Origin: Cyanoderma ruficeps
Taxonomy: Eukaryota > Chordata > Aves > Passeriformes > Timaliidae
NCBI GenBank assembly: GCA_008694505.1
Contig: VZDJ01007749.1
Span: 1,284,712 to 1,348,711, forward strand
DNA length: 64,000 bases
Reading direction: 5' to 3'
The position numbers and the translations under genes are program-made. Position 1 is the first letter of the stretch, and each line of letters begins with the position of its first letter. Below are positions 1 through 11,345 of this stretch, one piece after another. The notes under the pieces were generated by a model, which saw only the letters and a program-made list of their open reading frames with translations, did not search any database and was not told the origin of the DNA.

Positions 1-2881
1 CTTAGAAAATATTCTCCAAAAGCAGAACATCAGTGGTAGAGTTCAGGTTTTGAACTTGCTATTAGATTCCAAGCAACTATGGAGATGGATCCATTGGCAC
101 AGCAAACCAAAGGTCATGATTTATCATTAGATCACTACTTCTCTCTTCACTAGATTAGAAGGATCACCTTCATTAGAACATGACTTTAATTTTAACTATA
201 AAATAAATCAGAAACTATTTTAATCAGGTTAGTGACTATCATCCATTCCCAACTGGCTGAAGTTTTCATTCTTTCCTCTATGCTTTATTTTATATTTCCT
301 CTGGATCTAACCCTCTGACCAAAGAGGGTTGGAGAACACAGGTTTTATAGAACATAAAGAGCTTTGCTTAAAAATCTTGCTTTAAACTCTGCTTCCCAAT
401 GCAGTTTTTTCTGCTTTCTTACATCAATGTACCTGAAAATTTTGTTTCAAATGTCTGAAAAAATTCTTCCTTGAAAATCAGATTCCATTATTAGGTCTAA
501 CAAGCAAGAAGAAAGGAATACCGTTTTTACTTCTTGCTTGCTCTGTCTGCTTTTCTCTCTTCAACCATCTTACTTTCACAATTCTGCGTTGACTGCTTTC
601 CCTGTAGTTTTGCTGACAACTTTATTCTCCCACGCCTCAGACTCATTCAGTGGCCTTTCCTATTCCATCTTTAGGCCAGTGCAGACCAAGTTGTTCTTAA
701 AACTTTTTACTTAAACCTCTAAAATTTTCTTATCCAGCCTTTCTCAGTCTTTCTTCCTGTCAGCCTCACATCTGTTCCTCACATCTAGTCACCAGCTCAG
801 CATGAAACAACAGTTGTTATCCCTAAACTCTGACATCTGTCTCTGTTTCTCCATCATGTTCATTTTTCTTTTGCAAGCATGAGACTCTTATACTAGAATG
901 TTTTGGTTTTTTGGGGTGGGTTTTGTTGTTTTTTTGGGGTTTTTTTTTTAGCCACAGTCTTTAGATCCATAATGGGAACATTGCGATTAACATGACCTAT
1001 TTAGATTTTAAACAAGTAAAATATTATAGAGATGTTATCAGTTGTAGATATTGGCTTATATTAAAATTGGTGTGGCCAGATGAATGACAGACAAATAAGC
1101 AGAAAAAAAATGGGGAAAACAAGCTTGGAAAAGGTCAAATAGAAATAGGAATGCAGACAAAAATAGAGTGATAAAGGTATGCTGGATTGTTTTAATTGCA
1201 TCATATCTTACCATATCATATTAAATTTGAAATAGGAAGCAGACTTTTTTTTTGCCTATTCTGTGACCTACATGATGCCCCCTAACTCTCCCACTTAAAT
1301 AAATTCTAAATAATTTGAATTTTTTGTGATACTGAAACGACTATTTCTTTTTTGCCACCCCTATTGAATTACTGCCAGCACAAATTTTCAATTCAAATCA
1401 GGGGTCCATCAGCACTTTATGACCTCTTCTTCTCTTTTTTTTTGCAAAGGATCTCGAAATATCAATAAATAATTTCTTTGCTTGTACAATAGATATACAT
1501 AGGATGGAGCCCAAGGAGGGGACAAAGAATGCCTGAAGTGGTGTTAATTTTAGCTGGGGCTGTAGTACCATGGCAGTCCCAGGAGGGGGTGGATCTGATG
1601 TGGCATTTTGACCAGGGGTTGCTATTTCTATTTTTTTTAGTATACTGCTATTTTTTCACTTATATCTATTCATATGCTCTTCTCATTATTGGTGGAAAGT
1701 GATTGGTTTAAATAAAAGGGGAGAACTCATTTTGGAGTGTTGCCCTTCAGTTGTCTTAAACCAAGACAGGTTGCTTCAGATCAGAGATATACACCGGGTG
1801 TTATATCTGGTAGAAAAGTGGTAGTTGTCACTCATGCCTGGATGCAGTCCCTGATGCAGTCATGCATGCAAACACATGGAAAATACTCTAGTCTGGTAGG
1901 ACACATGTCATTCACTGTCTCAAGGCAAACACATGGGAGCTTGCTTTGTGTATTTAGATCTATGCAGATTTTTTTAAATTTTTCATACAAAAAGCTCTAT
2001 AATGAGTTTAGACCCTCAATGTTGTATGTGTCTATTTTATTCAGTGCTGCTCATCTGAGATTCTCTTCCTTTAAAGATGTGTAGAGTTATATTCATTCCT
2101 TTAAAGCAGTAACATGTGCAGGTATTATGTAACTTTAATCCTTCTACCTATGTATATCTAGTGTATATCTATACCTTATCCCCATATGCCACCATTCAGT
2201 CACCTTGAGCTTATTCCTAGCAGATTTGTTTAACCAAACCAAAGTTATTTTGATGTATTTCTGTATGAATGTTTTTATTGTTTAATCCCTGAAAGATATA
2301 TTCCTTTTGGCTTTCTGAATTTTGAAACCCTGACCCAGGAGCAGCCAACAAACCTATGAACATTTTCATTTAGCTGGTTTCTTTCTAATTATTTTTAGAG
2401 ATTTATTGGATTTAATTTTATGGATCCTAGTTCAGTCCGTAAAATTAAAACATTAATAACTGTCTTGGAGTGTTTAACCACATGAACTCTTTTTTTAAAT
2501 GAAGCTGTTCATTAAACCAAGTGATTTGCATATTGCATGGTGTACTTCTGTGAAAGACAGAAAGGCTCATTCATACATGATAGTGCTCATCCTACTTATG
2601 CCTGAGACTTGTGTCAGCACTTCATTTGCAAATTCTATTTTTACTACTTCAGAGCTCAGCTATATAATCTTTCTGTGGGCTGAAACTTGACAAAGAATAG
2701 CTCCACTCCAGAGTCCATTTGAGCTTCAAATTTCAAATAAGTCAGGTTCACCATTTCCATAAACTTTTTACACAAGTGTGACAGATCAGGCTGCATTCCT
2801 GTCAACTCACATGAGTTAAGCAGGGTTGGGTCTTTGAAGATAATACCTCCTGGAAAAATTCATGAGGACTCTATATCTTTC
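1..2881. other. AT-rich non-coding stretch
   Basis: No gene is supported. The span holds a T/G-rich tract (listed separately) and scattered short T and A runs. A 115-codon open frame at 1737-2084 on the plus strand has no recognisable domain, no plausible start context and no splice sites that fit it, so I treat it as chance. The somewhat GC-richer patch at about 1500-1620 matches no repeat I know. Confidence 0.6.
901..949 (+). repeat. T/G-rich low-complexity tract
   Basis: Long T runs are interrupted by G runs of 2, 4, 3 and 4, so the complementary strand is A/C-rich. Several G runs of three or more make a G-quadruplex conceivable, but the last loop is long. It belongs to the same class as the other A/C or T/G tracts in this window. 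Confidence 0.8.
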
Positions 2882-3072
2882 TTTACTGTGGGAGTGGTGG
2901 AATAGGATGCCCAGGGGTGCTGTGGATGCCCTGTCCTCGGCATTGTTCAAGGCCAGATTGATAGGCACTCTGGGGAGCCTGATCTAGTTGAAGATGTCCC
3001 TGCCCATGGCAGAGGGATTGAAACTAGATGATCTTTAAGGTCCTTTCAACCCAAGCCATTCTGTGTTTCGAC
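2882..3072 (+). mobile_element. CR1 LINE fragment, 3' end
   Basis: The segment reads like the terminal 3' UTR of avian CR1: a GTTCAAGGCCAG block, then GATGTCCCTGCCCATGGCAG, then ACTAGATGATCTTTAAGG, TTTCAACCCAAGCC and a final ATTCTGTG at 3058-3065. The second terminal octamer is degenerate. The copy is 5' truncated, as CR1 insertions usually are, and has no poly-A tail, which is normal for this family. It has diverged clearly from a young copy and keeps no coding part. Confidence 0.9.
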
Positions 3073-5495
3073 AATTCCATCACCACGCTTGCACTGCACT
3101 CAGTGCTCAATAAATGGGTGCATCTGGAGTTATAGTCTTCATTTAGGCGAGAAAAGACCTTTGAAATCACTGAGACAGAAGACTAAGAGACCTTGCTAGT
3201 AAGTTATCCCACAAACATTTGTGCTGCCCCCAGGTTTATCTCCAGTGAGCCTGATTTTACTCCTTTCCCATCTTTTAAAACTCTGTCAATGAGCCCTGCT
3301 AATGCTTGTGCAAAGATCCTTTTTCCATCTTTGGGAGGGGTGAGCCCCATCAGCTGACAGCAGCCCTGTGGTGTCATGTAAACTGAGTCATGATGAAAAC
3401 CCCAGAGATTTCTGCCTACCTATGAAATCCATAATGATAAAATACCTGAGGGCCTTACCAGAACAGGAAGCTTTCTCTTCACATCCTTCACCCAGGCCCC
3501 AGGAAGGCAGCAGAGTTCCCTGAGGAGTGGGTCTAGTCTGCATACTGGAAAATATGGTCATCATTTTATTTATGTAGGTTCAGCTATTTCTGCATTGAAA
3601 CCACCATCACCTAGTAATAGAGATCTTTCTGCAAGTCTTAATAATCAGTTTTGATTTTTGCTACCTAGAATGTTATCTTAATCATATAATGTTATTCCAC
3701 TATTCTTATCCACTTTCAAATTACTAAGAAAGACATGGAAGAGTAAAGAAATATGAAACGATCATCACTGGTGCTTTCAGATCTCATTGATTGCTGGAGC
3801 CCACCCACCATGTACAACTTTTCCCGCTCTCAATGCTAATTGGTTATTAATTCTTGAATTGATCTTTACTCTCTTAATTTAGTTTAGCTAAGAGCTTTAG
3901 GGAGGCATCACGTTTAAACCATTTTTGAATATCTTAATTCCTGGGAACAGCCAAATCACCTTTATTCCATTCTCCAGCTGGAATTTCAGAGAAACCTAAT
4001 GAAATTTCATAGACACGACTTCATTCTTGCAAAAGCATTGCTGACTGTACAACCGTTGCATCATATTTGTCCATATTTCTTATATCTGTGGTTTTCATTA
4101 CATTTTCTTCCAGTTTATCCAGTAGATAAATCAGATTTTCTGGTCTATTTCTCTTCAATAGTCTCTGTTACCCACAAAACATCAAAAAAAGTCACACTGT
4201 ATCTACAATTGTCTGATCTTCAGGTCCTGAGGCCATTTTGGAAGCAACAGAAACCACACAAAAGCTTATAGGTCCAGGAAAATTTTATTAGCTTTGTGCA
4301 TATACTATCCAGGATGGTCAGTAATTATTATTCTCAAACTTTTGCCGTTTATGTCTAAATTTAAAACAATTTGTCAGATTCAATTCCACTGAAAATGTCT
4401 ATGGTAACTTCCCTAATGTAAACTAGTAATAGCCAGTTTCCAAGAGTTGACCATTTTTTAACCATATCAATTCTGTAATGGCCATTAAATTTGAAAAGAC
4501 ATTTTATTCATAGGGTTTTTTTGGGTTTTTTTCTTTACTAAGGTTTTCCTTACCTTGTTAAAAAATTGACAGGTCAAAGTTTTAACTTCCTGGTGTGCTT
4601 TTTACTTTTTCTTTCAGTTGGACACATCTCTTATCATAAGACCTTATATTTCTGATATCATTCTCTTCTATTCTGTTAAAGATACAAGTTTTTCCTCTAC
4701 TTCCTTTCACTTCTTCAGTTTGTGTAGGGAGTACATCTATTCTGAAAATTCACTCCCATCTTTGAATGAATGTGCTGCTGCAGCCCTTCCAGCCTTTTGA
4801 ACAGATATTTCAGCCAGCTGCTTCATTTTCCTCTCTGAAGGAAGAGGAAAATTCACCACTGTCGTGGTGAATTCTTTCCTTTCGTGTTTTAAATGTGGAT
4901 ACCATCCAGACACTTCTAGAAAGAAGAAATGTCTTTCTAAATGCTGCTTATGTGTTTTCATTATGGCCGGTTTCTTTGAGAAGCCATCTTTTAAAGTATA
5001 ATCAATTTACATGGTAATGGTCAAAATCTCTTGTTATCAGTGTAGATTCTGTTTTTGAGAATTCTGCCCACTCTACTCCTAACATGGTGACTGGTAACTG
5101 CAAACATTCTTGCATTACTCCTGTGACACTCCTCTGACCTCTCCCTGGATCTTCAAACTCATTTAAACACTATAGTGCTTGTTGATATTCTCAAGTTTTG
5201 CATTCACTCCATGCTTTCTTCATTTCTTCATCTTTTGGAACCACTCCTTATGGTTAATTTTAATATTTCTAAGCTCTTTACTCCACAATATTTAAGTTAT
5301 CCCATAGATTATAATTTATTTTTCACAAAATTCTTTATTTTGGTGCCCAAAGTAGCACCAGCCTTACCTAATCAGGCTTTTCAGTTAATTCCATTATTTC
5401 TGAATTTTGATATTTCTGCAGAAGTATACGTACACTTGATCTTTTATTTTCATTTAGCTGTTGGCTGTTGTATTTCCTGCATTTAATTTATTGAT
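3073..5495. other. AT-rich non-coding stretch
   Basis: No gene is supported. The part at about 3220-3540 is a little less AT-rich but unrecognised. The span holds a T-rich tract at 4513-4537 and a hairpin at 4850-4873. Open frames at 3999-4271 and 5175-5486 are rich in Phe, Leu and Ser from T-rich DNA and look like chance. Confidence 0.6.
4850..4873. repeat. inverted repeat, 10-base arms
   Basis: AATTCACCAC at 4850-4859 and its exact reverse complement GTGGTGAATT at 4864-4873 flank a 4-base loop (TGTC). Purine- and pyrimidine-rich flanks extend the pairing imperfectly. No T run or gene nearby suggests a functional role. Confidence 0.85.
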
Positions 5496-5516
5496 NNNNN
5501 NNNNNNNNNNNNNNNN
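5496..5516. other. assembly gap of 21 Ns
   Basis: Twenty-one consecutive undetermined bases interrupt an AT-rich stretch. Such a small fixed run is usually a placeholder, so the true distance between the flanks is unknown and any open frame running up to it is unreliable. Confidence 0.99.
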
Positions 5517-6081
5517 TTTTTGTAATTTATGTGCCTGTGGAGAATGAGGCACTTGCTGACTTTCAAGTTTTTATTTCAATTATTTGATCCAAGGCTTCCT
5601 AATTTGACATGCCAGAAGCCTTAGCCCATTTTAGCTTTAGTGAAGCCAATCAATCCTCCATAGGTTTTCTGTATTTCTCTCAAGGTCTTTTCCTCCTGCA
5701 TATTTTTCTAAGTTGTGGACCAGTATTTTTCTGCTCTTGGAAAACTGACAGAGAAATGGTGCAGTACTTCATTGAAATCCTGATCTTAGTTTGCACTTCA
5801 CAGTTGAAAATTTGCTTTAATAAATGCAAGCTCCATTTTTACATGGAGAACCTCTTTCTCTGATGAGCTATTTACAAGAACCTTAATTAATTTATCCTTC
5901 TGAAATGTTCACCAAAATTAGCACATTACTGAAAAATTATGTCTCCCTTTAGAAAATCCTAATTTGCTGAATTTTTTAGTACAAAAATTCCTAACTATAG
6001 GTAGGGAAGTAAGAAGAAACAAAGCAAACTCACAGAAAACTCACAAGTTTAATAACCTTCATATGGAAAAAAAGAGGAAAT

Positions 6082-6102
6082 TATAGTAGTTGAACTACTA
6101 TA
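6082..6102. repeat. near-perfect palindrome, 10-base arms
   Basis: TATAGTAGTT (6082-6091) and AACTACTATA (6093-6102) are exact reverse complements around a single G. Most likely a chance product of AT-rich sequence. Confidence 0.8.
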
Positions 6103-6872
6103 GTCACAAGGTTATCTGAGTTTGTCTGTTCATAAGTGGTGTTAATTATATCTGACTAACAGGGGTATAGGACTACTGACACAAAAAAAAAGTATTTGAC
6201 ATAGAACTGGAAATTATATTACAAATACCAGAAATTCTTCAAATTCTACGTTATGACAGATGCCGCTATTTCATGGACTATAATATCCCCCTTTATTATT
6301 TTATTTCCTCTAGCAGAGTTCAATTATTAAATTCAAAAGCCATTGCAACTTTTCAAGAATTACTATTTTTTAAAAATAAGCTAAGGCTAAATTATTTAAA
6401 GAAATCATCATAAACCCCTGGAGGGTTTGGTTTTTGGTCTATGTAGACTTTTACAAAGTGTATTTTAACAAACCCTTCACAGAGGTTTCCAAGAAACTTG
6501 CAGACAGGCTACAAAATTTAAGAACTCCATATGAAAATAAAGCCTGCTGAGTCCTTGAACACCACCTGCTCCTAATGTCTGACTATTTAACATAACCTGA
6601 TTAACCCTGGTGCTGTTTTGACACTGCTGAGGTAGAAACCCTCAAAACCACAGATCGCAGAAATTCCTAATAGAGGCCTCCAAAATACACAAATAGGATG
6701 GCACCAGAGTCCCCATATAAAGACGAATGACAAAAGGCAGTCACTAGCAGCTGCACCACCAGGTTGTATTTGGTTTAGAGAGTTGTGGTAATTGAAAAAA
6801 AAAAGAAACCTACATAAAAACATACTGGTGGAGTGATTGATGTAATTGGCAGAGACATATTTGGGATGCAGC

Positions 6873-6952
6873 TGGGAGGGGAGGAAGAGGATGAAGGAGA
6901 GGGACAGGAAGAAGAGGGAAGGTGGAACAGAAGGCGGCAGAAAGGAAGAAGA
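6873..6952 (+). repeat. polypurine (GA-rich) tract
   Basis: About 80 bases contain only about six pyrimidines, made of irregular GGGA, GGAA and GAAGA words without a fixed repeat unit. Such a purine/pyrimidine strand asymmetry can form triplex (H-DNA) structures. The reverse strand would read as a Ser/Pro-rich peptide, which is a composition artefact. Confidence 0.85.
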
Positions 6953-8564
6953 TACATTGAATTATAATTTGCAATTATAGTGCTCATTTCTGAATTCTGA
7001 AGTGTATTTCTAAAACTCCTCTAAGGCTTTAAGAAAATATAAAGCATTTGGATGTACTGATGGTGCTGCCAGTTTTGCATTATACATTTCTTTGCAGTGA
7101 GAATGTGCAACAAAGAAAGCAGATTTTTGTCAGATTTCTGGCCTTGGTATTCACTGCACAATGATAAAGCATGGAACTCGCTGCAGTACATGCATGAATG
7201 TATGCGAGTCAGAGGGGGGCCATGGAAAAAGAGAGGAACCTACATGTTTTGAACTGCAAAATCAGAATTTGTTCTGTCACAAATTTTTGAAATAAAAAAA
7301 ATCCAAAATTCTTACAATGTTTTTTATTAATAAATCTCTTGATATTGAAAGATTAGTCACCTTACTAAAAATTGAAAATTAACATCGTTGTTCCTGTCTC
7401 AGTTTTCAAGCTATAATAACTATATAAAAGCTATATATAAACTAAACCTTTTAGTTTTACACAGGCATCTAAAAAGCAAGTGTTTTCAGAAATGCAATTA
7501 TCTACCTAAAAGGAAGCATTTGTAAGACAATACTGAAAGCTTCAGAAAATCCTTCCTGTATTCTAAATTTTAGGGAAAATAAAAGGCAGAAAACCTATGT
7601 AAATTAAGTGTTCAGGCAATAATTTAGTGACAAAAAATTCAGTCTCTAATGACTCGCCACAGTCTACCTCAGTAAGAGTGCATGGATCAACACTGAAAAG
7701 TACATGTATTAAAAATACATATACATGCTATTATTAATGTACTATAAACCTGATAACCAGAGTGCTCTTAGTCTATTCCACTTACAGCATGTAAACCATT
7801 CCCTCAAATCAACTCTAACATCTATGAAACCTACTCATAATATAAACTCCACAGTCTATATGTGTTTGATACTTTGCAATTGGATGGACAAAATCTTCAT
7901 GTGATCAGTTACCACAGCTTCTCCTAATGAGTGGTAACTTGCTAAAGTGTGGGAACTCACTCACTTCCAGCATATGCTGAAATGTTAAGAAAATATTCAG
8001 AACTACCCCGAGTCTTTTCTAGGTAAATCTTCCAGACTGCCACCCATCTGCTGCTACCAAAAATATGAACTCAGTGATAAATTTGATTAAATGGATCCTG
8101 CTGCCACCGTTTCATTTGAAGTTTTGGTGAAAACAGCAGATAACAGCTTCATACTCCTGTAACACTCCAGATGGTGATAATTCTTTTCTAAGCATACTAG
8201 GACTGCAGGTAGAAATATGTTGACAAAATACATCACTGAAATTTTAATGCCTCTTGACATCCAGAGTTAAAGGAAGTTTTTTATCTGATTTCAATATTTA
8301 TTACTGTCATACACTCTTTGTTGTTTGGAAGGCACTTGTCATTACCTTCTATCTAGTGAGGAGACTAGCAGTGTTTTTTTTACAATATAATTGACCTATC
8401 AACACTAAAGGATGTTCAGTAAATCTGATTATTTTGTTCAAATATGAGCTACAGGTCCTGAAATCTCCTCTCCCATTAACAATTGGACAACAGATCAAAT
8501 TTTATTCCAGGCAGTACCTCCTGAATAGACTTTTGGACTTTATACAATGCCTAAGATATATGAC

Positions 8565-8849
8565 CTATACTGGGTGATTGCCTGTAACATACTGCCCTGA
8601 CAAGTTTTTCAAGATTTGATGGATCCCATGAACATTGTAGTATGAAGCGTTTAAGAATCCATCCAATTCTATTGAAAACTCAGTTTTGAGTCTTGTGACA
8701 GTATCATTAAAGTTTCCTGCCATAACTCTACAGCAGCAGTTGAGTGGTACACGGTATGGGGGTTGTTGATTAGGCTCTACCTCGCACTTCTGTTGAAACA
8801 CTTCCACACTCTCAGTTTGCCTGAGTCCATTTGAAGTGATCAGCAACAC
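8565..8849 (-). other. unidentified 94-codon open frame
   Basis: The minus strand stays open for 94 codons from a GTG, with an in-frame TAA shortly upstream. The peptide is less skewed than the other chance frames here: it has four Cys, mixed charged and polar residues, and three potential N-glycosylation sequons (NDT, NAS, NLS) in its second half. I cannot assign a family. It lacks a signal peptide at the apparent start, a strong acceptor upstream, and any second supporting exon. It could be a decayed retrocopy, part of an old transposable element, or chance. It lies about 300 bases from the GC-richer block at 9120-9830, but nothing in the sequence ties the two together. Confidence 0.15.
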
Positions 8850-9119
8850 GGTTTACGTTTGAGTCACCCTAAGAGGTTTTTATAATTAATTAAAAGAAGC
8901 AGCATTCAGTGGAAGAAGGTCAGATATACTCAAATGTTTCTAAAATTGGTCCTTTTTAAAAATTAAGCATCTTAACTGTTTTACTAACCTCTTCATTTTA
9001 TAATTTTAAATAAAATGTACTTTAAATTATCTTGATTCTTTCATATTATATTAAGGCTAGAAAACATATTGTTTTCAAACCTCGGTGACTTGGAAACTCT
9101 TTACAAACAATCTGCTCCA

Positions 9120-9830
9120 CTCTTTTAAGTTCAAATCTGCTGCTGAGGTCTCTTCATGCCCAGTAATTGAAGAGTCTTGCAGCTCGGAGGCTCTGCTCAC
9201 TGGCTCCGGTGTGGCAAGTTCCTCTAAATCTGCGCACTGCTAACCTTCCTCTACTCACACAAATATCCCTGGGCATCTGTTCTGCAGATGACAGGCATTC
9301 TCCTGAAAAGCTGGAGCATGCATGTGTTGAAAATGTACAGTCCATGCTGGAAAAGTACCATCTACATCTCTGCCAGTACTGGCAGAGCCAACAGCATCAG
9401 GTCCAGGTCTTCTGGTGTCAAACTTACTACACACAACATCTGTGTGTCCAATACTTCCAAGTGTCTCCAGCCCGGCTTGTTAGACTCCCCCCAAAGGCAG
9501 GAGCTCCTTGCCAGAAGTGGAAGGGCAGTAGATTAGCTCTCAATTGTCTCCCCCATAGCCACAGCTTGCTGCTCGTGCAGTGGAGCTGGAAGGCCTGAGT
9601 GCAGCATGTGTTTCAGCACCAACAGCTCTTCAAAAACCATTTTACAGGCAGCTCTTTCATGAGTGGCTGTGTTAGCCAGATTTATGTTTTTGGAGAACTC
9701 AGGCTGCTCTGCTGGCACAGCACATCCACAGGTATGGGAGCCCTAGGCCTCTGGAGGACAGGAAAGAAGTCCTTTCAGCCAGAAACCTGTATTGGCCATT
9801 GCTCAGCATAAACAAATCCCAGTGGCACCG
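9120..9830. other. GC-richer block of unknown origin
   Basis: This roughly 700-base segment is visibly richer in G and C than its flanks and open in several frames: plus-strand 9167-9598 (143 codons) and 9599-9811, minus-strand 9154-9345 and 9533-9718. None gives a recognisable domain. A 20-base perfect palindrome lies at 9368-9387. On the minus strand a stop-free stretch ends next to a donor-like GTGTGAGTAG (9250-9259), but no convincing acceptor was seen. Possible origins are a retrocopy, a solo LTR, an old element or a non-coding exon; the sequence alone does not choose between them. Confidence 0.4.
9368..9387. repeat. 20-base perfect palindrome
   Basis: CTCTGCCAGTACTGGCAGAG equals its own reverse complement with no spacer. 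It is G/C-rich, so unlike the AT palindromes elsewhere it is not explained by base composition. It could be a dimeric protein-binding site or a remnant of a mobile element. Confidence 0.95.
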
Positions 9831-11319
9831 TGCTCATAAGGAAGAGGCATTAATAATGCAAAGCTTTTGACACCGGCAAATTCACACTGACACTGATGAG
9901 CTCTTGAAGTTGGATTTTTCATTAAAAAATATCGTTTTCATTTCAACACATCAGTTGAATTTTTCCAGACTCCAGCTGAATTTTCAAGCTTAAAGTTGAG
10001 AAACCTCTCCTAAAAAAACCTAGGGTTTAGGGGCATTTGATACAAGAGGGGAGGGCTAGAAACTACATCTCCACCTGTAATTAGCAGATAGAGGTCAGCC
10101 ATCATTTGATGGATGCCTCTCTTTGCTTTTTCTTAAAAAGATACCATTTCCACAGATTGAAAATCTTCCAATTCAAAATTAACTAGGAAGATCCATCAAG
10201 AAAGGAAGACTTGTTTTGAAGATGATCAAGCCTTTTCTTGAAATGTTTGGCCACATGGCCTTGGTGTGCTTAGCAAACTTGGAGCATTCTAACATTTTTT
10301 GAGATCAGGAACAAGTTTCCTAGCACCTATGAGAGGAATGATGTGTGATCATGGACTTTGCAGACTGCAAGGGAAATTAGCTTTGACTGAAGGAATAAAC
10401 GCGCTTTAAAATATAATTTTGCATGCAGCAGTAACTGGTATGACTTTTACAGGCAAAGTTTGAGGAAAGTTGTGAAAGAAAGCTATCTAATGCTATCAGC
10501 TCTGCTACACTTTTTCCCAAAACACTTTTCAAAGTGGCTTTATTAAGAGGGTAAGAAGTGTGGAGTCTTGGGTAAGCTTTTGCAGGCATTCTGATATAAA
10601 ATTCAACTGCATTAGGTAATTAATGGGTCATGACTTAAGAAGGGTGGTGAGGATATGCATCTTTTATAGATTTAAATCCATATCACATTTTACTTTATAT
10701 ATATTGCACGTATACAAAATAAATGGATTACTCCTTACTAAGCTCTAATTATCCAGAAGGTTTGGCAGTTGAAGGAGAAATTGGAAAGCAATGTTTCTTT
10801 GACAGACTAATGAAGGTAGCTGTTCTTTTAAAACAGTTAAACCCTCAAAAATATAGACAAGGGAGAGACCAATTTTCAGCTGTTAGAAAACAGTGTTTCA
10901 TCAATAAAATGCTTCCCTAAATTTATGAGAAGGAACATTAAATTTTAGCTCCATTTTAGAGCTTTTGCATTTTCCTAATTCTACACATATGACTAATACA
11001 GGTGACTTAATTAGGTCTACTCATACTTGGAATTACATGTACTTAAGAGTTGGCATGATTAGCTTTTTGATGAATGTATGGAGAAATCATGTCCCATTCA
11101 TCTTATGACAGATGCATTTTGCAATTTTTTTGATGCTAAATATTTATATTGATGCTGAATTTTTTTAAAATATTATGTCAAATTTGAAAAAGGAATTAAT
11201 AGATTATTAGTTCATTGCCATTACTGCTTAGGCACTTGCAGAGCACTTTTTAGGGATATTATCAACATGTACTGTGGGAGGCTAATCTTCTTGTTTAAAA
11301 CTGACTCTTCTGTTAATAA

Positions 11320-11345
11320 GAGAGAGTTCATTTTAGAACTCTCTC
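11320..11345. repeat. inverted repeat, 10-base arms
   Basis: GAGAGAGTTC (11320-11329) pairs exactly with GAACTCTCTC (11336-11345) around the 6-base loop ATTTTA. No associated gene is visible. Confidence 0.85.

Larger units (their letters stand above)
5517..8564. other. AT-rich non-coding stretch
   Basis: No gene is supported. It contains a hairpin at 6082-6102, a polypurine tract at 6873-6952 and a TATA-like run near 7420-7440. Minus-strand open frames over 6587-6987 arise from the polypurine tract, whose complement gives Pro/Ser-rich low-complexity peptide, and are not credible proteins. Confidence 0.6.

Noticed and set aside
1737..2084. 115-codon plus-strand open frame
   Set aside because: No domain, no exon signals; starts from a non-ATG codon.
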